A stretch of DNA of 44,574 nt from Paenibacillus gyeongsangnamensis (GCF_027533625.1 NZ_JAQAGZ010000036.1:1-44574), one strand, 5' to 3'; shown: positions 34,212 through 41,906, counted from the stretch's first letter. Notes: generated by a model not told the origin, from the letters alone. Program-made: numbers and translations.

Positions 34212-35207
34212 ATGCAGAAGGCAGCGGTTGTCGGCCTGAACAATATCGGGCGCATTCATTGCCGCTCCTATAAGGAGCATCCGGACGCAGAGCTGACGGC
34301 CGTCTGCGATCTGAATCGGGAGCTGGCGGATCAGGCCGCAAGGATGTTCGGAGTGAAGGCATACTACGATGTGAACAGCATGCTGGAGCAGGAAGCGATA
34401 GATATCATAAGTATCGCTACCGGGGGTGTGGAAAACGGTTCCCACCATTACGCGCCGGCCATGGCGGCCATAGAAGCCGGCAAGAGTGTCCTTGTGGAGA
34501 AGCCGCTCTCCAACGATCTGGCGGAAGCCCGGGAAATGGTGGTCTTCGCCAGAGAGCGGGGGGTGCGTCTCGGGTGCAACCTGAATCACCGGTTTACTCC
34601 CATGGCGCTTAAAGCGAAGGATTGGATCCATGCAGGCGACCTCGGCGACCTTCTATTTGTCAACATGAAGCTGACGATCGGCAACGCCAAGGAATCCAGT
34701 CCATGGCTTCATATGAGGGCCCTTCACCCGCACTCCTTCGATGTATTGCGATACTTTGCAGGCGATGTGAAGCGGGTTCAGGCATTTATGACCAAGGCGC
34801 CGGGGCGGACCATGTGGTCAACTGCGTCTATTAATCTGGAATTCAAGTCCGGTGCGGTAGGCCACTTGATGGGCAGCTACGACATGGACAATAGGCATCC
34901 GATCGAAGCCTGCGAGGTGGCGGGTCACCGCGGACGCTTTGTCCTGGATAACGTTTATGAATCGCTCACGTACTATCCCCACGGCCAAGAGGAGCTCCGG
35001 GTGTACCGCAATCCCGTGCTTGGCGGTTTCCCCGGATTCGATGCGACATTCCGTTCCCGGCTGGACACGTTCATCAAGCAGGTGGAGGCCCAGGTGCCTC
35101 CGGATCAGATCGAAGCCTCCGGCGCCGATGGATTGGCCGTTCAAGAGCTGATTGAAGCGGCCATTCAATCCCAGCTCTCCGGGGGCAAGGTCATCGATCT
35201 ATCCTGA
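34212..35207 (+). CDS. Gfo/Idh/MocA family oxidoreductase, system 3 (second copy)
   Basis: A 331-residue paralogue of the protein at 30870; they share SPW(F/L)H(L/M)RALHPHSFDV and the block around YF(C/A)GDVKRV. The EKP motif is VLVEKPLSND and LNHRFTPMALKAKDWIH is conserved. The Rossmann loop reads AAVVGLNNIGRIH, so the second Gly of GxGxxG is Asn, unlike the first copy. GGAG lies about 11 nt before the ATG. The APS kinase gene follows after 46 nt. Two paralogues in one operon suggest oxidation of two related substrates, or opposing oxidation and reduction steps in a pathway through a keto-sugar. Confidence 0.92.
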   Translation: MQKAAVVGLNNIGRIHCRSYKEHPDAELTAVCDLNRELADQAARMFGVKAYYDVNSMLEQEAIDIISIATGGVENGSHHYAPAMAAIEAGKSVLVEKPLSNDLAEAREMVVFARERGVRLGCNLNHRFTPMALKAKDWIHAGDLGDLLFVNMKLTIGNAKESSPWLHMRALHPHSFDVLRYFAGDVKRVQAFMTKAPGRTMWSTASINLEFKSGAVGHLMGSYDMDNRHPIEACEVAGHRGRFVLDNVYESLTYYPHGQEELRVYRNPVLGGFPGFDATFRSRLDTFIKQVEAQVPPDQIEASGADGLAVQELIEAAIQSQLSGGKVIDLS

Positions 35208-35253
35208 AGAGGAAACACGAATCGTAAAGCCTACAGCCAAGGGGGGATCCGCG

Positions 35254-35799
35254 TTGAATGATCGGTACGGTCCTGTTCTGTGGTTTACCGGGCTCTCGGG
35301 AGCAGGAAAGACGACCACGGCGAAGGCGCTGCAGGACATCCTGCAGGCCTCCGGCAAAAGGGTGGAGCTGCTTGACGGCGACGAGCTCCGGACCAAGATT
35401 TCCAAGGGGCTAGGCTTCAGCCGGGAGGACCGGATGGAAAATATCCGCCGTATCGTCTATGTCAGCAAGCTTCTGTCGCGCAATGGGGTGACCGTATTGG
35501 TAGCGGCCATTTCACCCTACCGGGAGATGAGGGAATATGCGCGGCAGGAGCTGCCGGGCTATGTGGAAATTTTCGTCGATTGTCCTCTGGAGGAATGCGA
35601 GCGCCGGGACGTTAAGGGGCTTTACGCTAAAGCCAGGGAGACTAAGCTGAACCATTTCACCGGCATCAGCGACCTCTACGAAATTCCGGAATGGCCCGAT
35701 TTGGTCTTGCGTACGAATCAGTACACTTTGGAAGACAATCTCCAGCTCATTCTCGGTTATCTTTCGGAAAGCGAGCCGAAATGGAGGAAATCGGTTTGA
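35254..35799 (+). CDS. cysC: Adenylylsulfate (APS) kinase
   Basis: A 181-residue P-loop kinase that phosphorylates the 3'-OH of adenylylsulfate to make PAPS. Seen: Walker A GLSGAGKTT (13-21), DGDELR (41-46), LGFSREDRMENIRRI, ISPYR (86-90), GLYAKA (122-127) and FTGISDLYEIPEWPDLVL, the APS-contacting stretch. It matches the family end to end. The start is TTG at 35254 with AAGGGGGG a few nt upstream; the only in-frame ATG lies 56 nt inside the previous gene. No ATP sulfurylase, PAPS reductase or sulfotransferase is nearby. Instead it sits between sulfatase-fold genes, so its role in this operon is unclear and could be a modified substrate range. Confidence 0.88.
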   Translation: MNDRYGPVLWFTGLSGAGKTTTAKALQDILQASGKRVELLDGDELRTKISKGLGFSREDRMENIRRIVYVSKLLSRNGVTVLVAAISPYREMREYARQELPGYVEIFVDCPLEECERRDVKGLYAKARETKLNHFTGISDLYEIPEWPDLVLRTNQYTLEDNLQLILGYLSESEPKWRKSV

Positions 35800-37196
35800 A
35801 TATCGTCTTTGTCTCATTGGATACTCTGCGGGCTTCGCGTCTCGGCTGCTATGGCTGCGAGAAGCCCACTTCCCCTTACATCGATCGAATTGCATCCCAG
35901 GGCGTTCTGTTTGAGCGGGCCTATGCGTCTGACATTCCAACGGAGGCGGCACATACGGGCATTTTCACCGGCAGGCTCGGCATCCATACCGGAATCGTAT
36001 CGCATGGCTCCGCATTGTCCTATCTGCCAAAGGGCGGCGCTTGGATGCCCGAGCTGCTGCGCAGGAAGGGCTTTACGACGGCAGCCGTAGACAACTTGTA
36101 CCAACTCAAGGAGTGGTTCGCCCGCGGGTACCGGTATTATATGAATTCTGTCGGCGAACATCGGCATATTGACGGGCGTACGGTGAATTCGTTGGCATTT
36201 CCGTGGATACGGGAGCATAAGGAGAAGAGCTTCTTTTTGTTTCTGCATTACTGGGACGCCCATACGCCTTACCTGCCGCCCAAAGAGTATATCGAATCTT
36301 TCTATGAAGCCGGGCGCGACCCGTTTGATTCGTCAAACCGCAGCATGGATCAAGCTTATAACCATCCGGCCTATCCGTTCTTTAAGCATCATCACTACGA
36401 TCATTTGGGACCGGTCACGGACTCGGCTTACATCGATGCGCTGTATGACGCAGAGGTGCGCTATTTGGACGACCGGCTTCGGGAACTGGATCAATGCTTG
36501 ATTCAGGAAGGTTTGTATGAGAATACCCTCTTGGTCCTTTTCGGGGATCATGGCGAAAGCTTAACGGAGCACGGGATTTATTGGGACCACTGCGGTCTTT
36601 ATGAAACCACCGTCCGGGTACCGGTCATTATGCGCTGGCCGGGGGTTATATCCGCCGGTAAACGGGTGACCGGTCTCGTACAGCATGTGGATTTGATGCC
36701 AACCGTCATGGAGGCTGCAGGACTGAAGCTGGAGGAGCCGATCGACGGAAAGAGCTTGTGGCCGGTCATCCGCGGGGAGCAAGAAGGGACGCAGGAGCGA
36801 ATTTATTTAAGCGAGTGTGCATGGCAGGCGTCACGCGGTATCGTGACGCGCGATTATAAATTCATCCGCACGTTGGATTCCGGACCGTATGTAAGACCGG
36901 TGCGGGAGCTCTATGCCCTGAATGCCGATCCGGAGGAACTGGTCAACCTAGCTGTCGAAATGCCAGTATTTGCCGATCAATTGGAACACGATCTGGAGCA
37001 ATGGGTGGCACGCGAGTTAACCGGAAAGCAGGATCCGATGCGGCTTCAGCTGGAGGCGGGGCTGCCGTTTCAGCGGCGGATCGATCTTATCCTGCAGCAG
37101 TACGGCTTAAGCTGGGAGGAATGGAACGCAGACCCTAAGCGCGAGATTTTTGACGAAGCTGTCGAGAAATCACGTTATGCGGGGGAGGTCACGTAA
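35796..37196 (+). CDS. Sulfatase-fold protein with Thr at the nucleophile position (second)
   Basis: About 466 residues, alkaline phosphatase superfamily. It begins IVFVSLDTLRASRLGCYGCE (D9), then SDIPTEAAHTGIFTGRLGIH, placing T49 where sulfatases have Cys. It also has HYWDAHTPYLPP, and VLFGDHGESLTEHGIYWDHC followed by LYETTVRVPVIMRWPG. I prefer the TTG at 35796, which overlaps the kinase stop (TTGA) and has GGAGG 8 nt upstream; ATG at 35781 is the alternative, adding 5 residues. No signal peptide. It resembles the protein at 32723 in its overall plan but is not a simple copy, having a different nucleophile loop (TEAAH versus TTPGY). Confidence 0.87.
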   Translation: MNIVFVSLDTLRASRLGCYGCEKPTSPYIDRIASQGVLFERAYASDIPTEAAHTGIFTGRLGIHTGIVSHGSALSYLPKGGAWMPELLRRKGFTTAAVDNLYQLKEWFARGYRYYMNSVGEHRHIDGRTVNSLAFPWIREHKEKSFFLFLHYWDAHTPYLPPKEYIESFYEAGRDPFDSSNRSMDQAYNHPAYPFFKHHHYDHLGPVTDSAYIDALYDAEVRYLDDRLRELDQCLIQEGLYENTLLVLFGDHGESLTEHGIYWDHCGLYETTVRVPVIMRWPGVISAGKRVTGLVQHVDLMPTVMEAAGLKLEEPIDGKSLWPVIRGEQEGTQERIYLSECAWQASRGIVTRDYKFIRTLDSGPYVRPVRELYALNADPEELVNLAVEMPVFADQLEHDLEQWVARELTGKQDPMRLQLEAGLPFQRRIDLILQQYGLSWEEWNADPKREIFDEAVEKSRYAGEVT

Positions 37197-37201
37197 ACAT
37201 C

Positions 37202-38620
37202 ATGAATTCCGAAGAGGGTCGCCCGAACGTATTGATTCTGATGGCTGATCAGCTGCGTTATGATTGCGTCGGTTATTCGGGTATGGTTCCGGTAGCTACC
37301 CCCCATATCGATCGTTTGGCGGAGGAAGGGATCTGGTTTGATTCCGCCTTCTGCCATTTTCCTGTTTGCGGACCGGTACGGCAATCACTGGTATGCGGCC
37401 AGCGGCCCGATTCCTTCGGAGGCCTTTGGAATTTTTCGATGGGGCTGAAGGTAGGAGCCTTGGAGCCGGGCGCTTATTCCTGGGCAAGAACGCTAAAGGC
37501 AGGCGGCTATCGCTGCGGCTATGTCGGCAAGTGGGATGTTCACCCGGACTATGACCCTACCTTTTATGGATATGACGAATATGTCGACAGCAGGGCTTCG
37601 CACCGCCGAATGGTTCGTGAACGTTATCCGGAAGTCAGGTATACGAACGGATATTTGGGAGAGACGGATCCGCTTCCCCTGGAAGACGCTAACACACATT
37701 GGACGGCCCGGCAGGCTGTGGAGCTGCTCGCAACGCTAGCTTCCTCCGGCAGCCCTTGGCATCTGCGGGTAAATTTCACCGAGCCGCACCTGCCGTGCCG
37801 GCCGGCCCAGCCCTTCGCCGGGCGATATGGTCCGGGGGATGCGCAGGAATGGGGCAGCTTCTCCGACACTTTTCAAGGCAAGCCTTATATCCAAGCGCAG
37901 CAGCTTCGCAACTGGGGGATTGAAACATACGGCTGGGACGATTGGGCGCCAATCGTTGCACGCTATTATGCGGTGATCAGCCAGCTTGACGATGCGGTCG
38001 GCAGGCTGCTGAAGCAGCTGGAGGAGCTGGGGCTTCGGAACAATACGTGGGTCATCTTCACTACCGATCACGGGGATATGTGCGGAGGACACCGCATGCT
38101 CGACAAGCACTATGTTATGTATGAAGACGTGGTAAGGGTACCGCTGGTCATGCGATGGCCCGGCGTCATTCCGGCAGGTCAGCGAACATGCGAGATGGTT
38201 TACAACCTGCTGGACCTTCCTCCTACCATCCTGGACGCGTGCGGTTTGGCTGCACCGGAGACGCACCGCTTTCACGGAAGATCACAGTTAAAGCTGATTA
38301 CTTGCGGCGTTTCGGATGCCTCAAGACAGGAGGTGGTCGCAAGCTATAACGGGCAGCAGTTTGGGCTGTACACGCAGCGCATGATCCGCACGAGGGAATG
38401 GAAATATGTCTGGAATCTGACGGATGTGGATGAGTTGTATGACCTGAGAAGAGACCCGTACGAGCTCCACAATCAGATAGACCACCCGGGAAATGCCTCC
38501 GTTGCACAAGAGCTGCGAAAAAATCTATATGACATCCTGCTGAGCGACGGAGATCCCATGGTTTGTAACGGCTGGCTAAAGCGCCAGCTGCTTGGCGGGC
38601 AGACCGGCTTGGGCTTCTAA
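37202..38620 (+). CDS. Sulfatase with Cys-type (formylglycine) active site
   Basis: A 472-residue sulfatase. It begins RPNVLILMADQLRYDCVGY (D16), then FPVCGPVRQSLVCGQRP, where C56-G-P-V-R fits the C-x-P-x-R sequence that formylglycine-generating enzyme converts. Also seen are VGKWDVHPDYDP, TDHGDMCGGHRMLDKHYVMY and VRVPLVMRWPG. This should hydrolyse a sulfate ester in the cytoplasm; the activating enzyme must be encoded elsewhere. GGGGAGG is present but 14 nt from the ATG, longer than usual. It is the last gene of system 3; only a weak hairpin without a T-run (GCAGG...CCTGC near 38645-38664) follows. Confidence 0.9.
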   Translation: MNSEEGRPNVLILMADQLRYDCVGYSGMVPVATPHIDRLAEEGIWFDSAFCHFPVCGPVRQSLVCGQRPDSFGGLWNFSMGLKVGALEPGAYSWARTLKAGGYRCGYVGKWDVHPDYDPTFYGYDEYVDSRASHRRMVRERYPEVRYTNGYLGETDPLPLEDANTHWTARQAVELLATLASSGSPWHLRVNFTEPHLPCRPAQPFAGRYGPGDAQEWGSFSDTFQGKPYIQAQQLRNWGIETYGWDDWAPIVARYYAVISQLDDAVGRLLKQLEELGLRNNTWVIFTTDHGDMCGGHRMLDKHYVMYEDVVRVPLVMRWPGVIPAGQRTCEMVYNLLDLPPTILDACGLAAPETHRFHGRSQLKLITCGVSDASRQEVVASYNGQQFGLYTQRMIRTREWKYVWNLTDVDELYDLRRDPYELHNQIDHPGNASVAQELRKNLYDILLSDGDPMVCNGWLKRQLLGGQTGLGF

Positions 38621-38765
38621 TGCTTAAGCGCACAAGATGCGGATGCAGGGGTTCTGAAGCCTGCAGCGGTATAACCGATCGGAACCGGTACCCGTACGAT
38701 AGCCGAGTGGTTTTCTAAAACAAGGGCCACTGCAATGAATTATTTGCCGCGGCTTTAAATAGTTA

Positions 38766-38903
38766 CGCTTCGAACATGGCGGCGAGGAGCGGATACGGCG
38801 GGAGATCGTGAAGGAGTTGGAGATCTCGCGCTCCTACGTATCGCGAATTGAGAAAGGAGCGCTGATGAAGCTGTACCATTAGTTTAATAAGGCGAAGCGG
38901 TAG
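38766..38903 (+). pseudogene. SigK-like C-terminal fragment with nonsense mutation
   Basis: Codons read RFEHGGEERIRREIVKELEI then SRSYVSRIEKGALMKLYH, a stop, then FNKAKR and a second stop. This is region 4 and the very C-terminus of a late sporulation sigma factor (SigK ends ...ALMKMFHEF...). The TAG replaces an expected Glu codon, and two residues are lost in the RFGLEHGG block. The upstream part of the gene is absent. It resembles the fragment at 785-904 and continues further at its 3' end. Confidence 0.75.
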
Positions 38904-38919
38904 TGTAAAATTCAAAAGG

Positions 38920-38950
38920 CCATCGAGATTATTATTCTCGATGGTTTTTT
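38920..38950 (+). terminator. Terminator hairpin in the decayed copy
   Basis: CCATCGAGA (38920-38928) pairs perfectly with TCTCGATGG (38936-38944), then TTTTTT. It is the counterpart of the terminator at 16331, with the stem sequence partly changed but compensated. Confidence 0.75.
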
Positions 38951-39007
38951 ACTCAGTTTCAAAATGTGGAAGCAGAATGTATGTTCTGAATAGAAAGCGG
39001 CACGCTC

Positions 39008-39406
39008 TTACAGTTCAGTATGATACAGAGCTTCGGTCAACAGCACGATCACTAAGGCTTGTCCATAGGCAGTCGATGCTAAGTCGATTTTTTTAACGTT
39101 ATAGAAAGTTTAAGTCCCTAAAGCGTTAAAGCGGACTGCAACTTTCTATACCAAGAAAAACTACCTCTAAAAACGGTCTGGCTGCTTTGAAGGACTCCGA
39201 TAAGGAGTTTTTCTTATAGTCTTCCTTATGCTCGCAGACCGGAGTTCCCGCAGAGACGTTTAACACCGTACCGTCTTCAGAGATGTTCTTCATCACTGCG
39301 GCAACCGGTCCGTTCTCATGCTGCAGTTCAACCAATTTATCTACTTGAGCCTTATAGGTACCGAAAATAAGGTCACGGGACTCCACAGTTATAGAATCCT
39401 GTATAA
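39008..39406 (-). pseudogene. GH88/105 hydrolase remnant
   Basis: Minus-strand codons match the C-terminal third of the intact gene at 16442: MESRDLIFGTYKAQVDKLVE, LQHENG, then directly VAAVMKNISEDGTVLNVSAG and CEHKEDYKK. The 44 codons between HENG and VAAV are deleted in frame. A ~120-nt insertion then disrupts the last codons. The catalytic N-terminal two thirds are missing. It cannot be functional. Confidence 0.8.
39093..39215. repeat. Hairpin-rich insertion inside the GH88/105 remnant
   Basis: This ~120-nt stretch is absent from the intact copy. It contains two stem-loops. TATAGAAAGTT (39100-39110) pairs with AACTTTCTATA (39140-39150), with AGTCC/GGACT nested inside. AAGAAAAACT (39153-39162) pairs with AGTTTTTCTT (39206-39215). 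No coding potential is seen. It resembles a small non-autonomous element or an intergenic repeat. Confidence 0.55.
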
Positions 39407-39407
39407 A

Positions 39408-39572
39408 CGAAGGAGCTGCCGCGGCATGCTCCTTTCGTGATTTTCGCCGTTATGACCGTTAAGGTGAACCTTACTATAAGTAACGGCAATTCTTTTATGA
39501 AACGCCTAGAGCCTGTAAAAATTATGTTGCGTGGCCTTTGGGACGTGATTATACAGGGTGAAAAATGCGTTT
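39408..39572. repeat. Cluster of inverted repeats before lgt
   Basis: Three structures follow one another. CGAAGGAGC (39408-39416) pairs with GCTCCTTTCG (39428-39437). GCCGTTA (39446-39452) pairs with TAACGGC (39481-39487), with TAAGGT/ACCTTA nested at 39460-39473. AAACGC...CCTGTA (39500-39517) is mirrored by TACAGG...GCGTTT (39552-39572). The last has the look of paired element ends around a 34-nt core. No gene is present up to lgt. Confidence 0.45.
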
Positions 39573-39735
39573 TTATGGGCTTTCTGTGGCCAGTTTGAGA
39601 TCAGATGAAGATGGTAAGATTAATTTTATAAATTAATATGTACAAGTAAAACATTTCCGTTATATTATTACTGTTTCAATCGTTTCAAAAGGGTTATAAT
39701 TGATTAAATAAATCAATGCCTGGAGGCAGTCAGAG

Positions 39736-40542
39736 ATGCTTCAATTCTTGGGTCATATAGGATCATTTCCAATTCGATCGTATAGTTTGCTTTTTATGTT
39801 AGCTTTTGGGTTAGGTGTTGGCGTAACCGTTACTTTAGCAAAATTACAAAAGAAAAATGAATTGGCAGAACATTTTCTTAACATGGTGGCTCCTATGTTC
39901 TTATGTGCCATCTTGGGGTCTCGTTTTTGGCAAGTTTTCTTTTTTGATTGGGAATTTTATTCTCAGCATCCAGGGGAAATCATTGCAATCTGGCATGGTG
40001 GTCTTTCCATCCAAGGTGGGATTGTAGGGGCCCTTTTGTATGGAATATGGTATGTAAGAAAGCACAAAATCTCTTTCTGGGAGCTCGCTGATTTATGTGC
40101 ACCGGGTCTTATTCTTGGACAAAGTATCGGTAGGGACGCAAATCTTATGAATGGTGATGCTTTCGGAGATCCAACTGGAGGAAATTGGGGAATTCTTTAC
40201 CCAGAAGGTACTAATGCTAGAGCTGCATTCGGTGATAAGCCATTATATCCAGCAGAAGTATGGGAAGGACAGATGGATGTCATTATTTTTGCTATCGTTA
40301 TGATTCTTTTGCCACGGAAATTAAATAGAGGGTATCTGTTTTTGATAACCAATGCTTTATACAATATTGGACGTTTTCTTTTGGAAATGTTGAGAGGGGA
40401 TTCACCTGGATTTTTATTTGGTTGGACAGCGGCACAGTGGACATCGGTGAGTATTATTACCATTTGTGTCATCGCAGCGATTATTATTTATTTAAAAGAA
40501 AAAGAGAACCCACCGTTAAAAACCACGGATGAAATGTTGTAA
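39736..40542 (+). CDS. lgt: Prolipoprotein diacylglyceryl transferase
   Basis: A 268-residue polytopic membrane enzyme that attaches diacylglycerol from phosphatidylglycerol to the lipobox cysteine of prelipoproteins. Visible: HGGLSIQGGIVGALL (87-101), the signature GRDANLMNGDAFG with R133, PLYPAEVWEGQMD, and GRFLLEMLRGDS near the C-terminus. The signature departs from the common GRxGNFxN form, having A in place of G. GGAGG lies 10 nt before the ATG; a -10 (TATAAT, 39695-39700) is present with a weak -35. The gene is clearly more AT-rich than its neighbours and sits next to decayed elements, so it may be an acquired extra copy. It is followed by a hairpin at 40563. Confidence 0.92.
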   Translation: MLQFLGHIGSFPIRSYSLLFMLAFGLGVGVTVTLAKLQKKNELAEHFLNMVAPMFLCAILGSRFWQVFFFDWEFYSQHPGEIIAIWHGGLSIQGGIVGALLYGIWYVRKHKISFWELADLCAPGLILGQSIGRDANLMNGDAFGDPTGGNWGILYPEGTNARAAFGDKPLYPAEVWEGQMDVIIFAIVMILLPRKLNRGYLFLITNALYNIGRFLLEMLRGDSPGFLFGWTAAQWTSVSIITICVIAAIIIYLKEKENPPLKTTDEML

Positions 40543-40562
40543 AGAGATCAATAGCAGAGCAG

Positions 40563-40594
40563 CAACAACCAACCGCGGCGGCAGTTGGTTGTTG
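40563..40594 (+). terminator. Hairpin after lgt
   Basis: CAACAACCAAC (40563-40573) pairs perfectly with GTTGGTTGTTG (40584-40594). No T-run follows, so termination strength is uncertain. Confidence 0.55.
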
Positions 40595-40758
40595 TGCTAA
40601 CTGGAGATAAGAGTTCAATAAGCGACGTCATCATGAGGCTTTCGAGGGATCGATCTATAGCCTTTGATCTCTCTAAGCTCAGTTCTTCCGACGATAGGAA
40701 TCATGGACGAGGTTGATAAATACATTAGGTTTAGCAACGCATGAATGGGGGACGGCAA

Positions 40759-41433
40759 ATGTACTATCAACCATGGTCTCCATATCCTCCGATCGCTTCA
40801 TCCTTATTTCCCAAATGTAGTAATAAGATTGAAGTCACGGGGGAAGGAACTATTTCGGCAGCTCCCCAAAAAGCCATTATCGTTGTTGGCGTGATAACTG
40901 AGAATGTAAGCCTGACAGCGGCTCAGAAAGAAAATGCAAGTGCTGTTACCAATATCGTCGAAGCGTTGTTAAAACTATCCATCCCGAAGGAGAATATTCA
41001 AACGACGCATTACAGCATCGACGTCCAATATAACTATGAAGATGGCAAACAAGTGTTTCGGGGATATAAAGTAACCCATTTGCTTCAACTAACAATTGAT
41101 AAAATCGATCTGACTGGACTTATTGTGGATACGGCCGTCAAGAACGGTGCCAATACTGTGTCGAACATTCAATTTACATTGGCGCACCCGGAAATTGCCT
41201 ATAACAATGCATTATCAATAGCTATAAAAAATGGCCTGTTCAAGGCCACAACCATAGCCAGAACATTAGGCGTGACGCTTTATCCGGCTCCTTATCTTGT
41301 TCAAGAAATATCCCGTAGTCAAGAACCAATTCCATACGCTGCTGCATTATATACCAAGAGTGCAGCAACGCCAATTCAGCCGGGTGAGTTGAAAATTTCC
41401 GCCTCGATAAAGGCTAATTTCACATATAATTGA
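40759..41433 (+). CDS. SIMPL domain (DUF541) protein
   Basis: A 224-residue protein with one SIMPL/DUF541 domain: NKIEVTGEGTISAAPQKAII near the start, then NASAVTNIVEALLKLSIPKE, IQTTHYSIDVQYNYEDGK, and VKNGANTVSNIQFTL, followed by KISASIKANFTYN. Members are often exported or envelope-associated, but no signal peptide is seen here, the N-terminus being MYYQPWSPYPPIASS. Function is unknown. The ATG at 40759 is chosen because GGGGGA lies 7 nt upstream; an in-frame ATG at 40741 has a weaker site. It appears to be a single-gene unit in the AT-richer region. Confidence 0.87.
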   Translation: MYYQPWSPYPPIASSLFPKCSNKIEVTGEGTISAAPQKAIIVVGVITENVSLTAAQKENASAVTNIVEALLKLSIPKENIQTTHYSIDVQYNYEDGKQVFRGYKVTHLLQLTIDKIDLTGLIVDTAVKNGANTVSNIQFTLAHPEIAYNNALSIAIKNGLFKATTIARTLGVTLYPAPYLVQEISRSQEPIPYAAALYTKSAATPIQPGELKISASIKANFTYN

Positions 41434-41883
41434 TACAAATTAACCATCAATAATCTTCAGTATTATGATTTCTATGACGGAAGCCTTGATAAATCCTCAA
41501 TCTCCGCGGTGTAAGCGGCTCGTACTCTTCGAATGATAAGCGGCCGCGCAGTGATGGTTATTGGGAGTCTTTTGGCAAGAAAAGAAAGATCCATCCAAAT
41601 CGGTACAAGATACGGTTCAATATAGCACACTAAAAATAACCAGGCTGCTTCGGCAGCCTGGTTTATATTTGTTGATAACGGAATCCGGGGTATGCTTTTG
41701 TCCGGCGGCGCCGCATTTTCGCTGAAATCGGGTTGTTCTCACATCTGATTACGGCTGCACTCTAAAAATAGCTTATCCATTTATGGCATAATTTCCAAAG
41801 TAATGTCATTTATTTTAATAGGATCACAAAGATGCCGCATCGTGTGGTAACTTTCCCTAAAGCAAACTTTTTTCTAAGCGGGA
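41434..41883. other. Intergenic stretch without a supported gene
   Basis: No recognisable coding region. A 43-codon open frame ending near 41631 (RSDGYWESFGKKRKIHP) matches nothing I know. The only clear element is the terminator at 41638. Confidence 0.4.
41638..41663 (+). terminator. Terminator with UUCG tetraloop
   Basis: AACCAGGCTGC (41638-41648), TTCG loop, GCAGCCTGGTT (41653-41663): a perfect 11-bp stem. It is palindromic enough to work both ways. It lies 204 nt after the SIMPL gene. Confidence 0.8.
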
Positions 41884-41898
41884 CTGCAAACGCTTTCT
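41884..41898 (+). promoter_or_regulatory. Near-perfect cre site (CcpA), upstream of promoter
   Basis: CTGCAAACGCTTTCT fits the consensus WTGNAANCGNWNNCW except for the first base. It lies just upstream of the proposed -35 box of the binding protein at 42002. Confidence 0.6.
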
Positions 41899-41906
41899 TT
41901 TTATTT

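Larger units (their letters stand above)
38899..39406. repeat. Decayed copy of 16316-16851
   Basis: Starts with the same GGTAGTGTAAAATTCAAAAG and follows the 16.3-kb segment to the GH88/105 coding part, with substitutions, the loss of about 132 nt equivalent to 16621-16752, and an insertion near 39093-39215. It ends where the match to 16851 stops. Confidence 0.8.

Noticed and set aside
785..38903. A skin-like excisable element spanning the two SigK-like fragments
   Set aside because: Both fragments carry the same 3' region rather than complementary halves, both are mutated, and no recombinase gene lies between.
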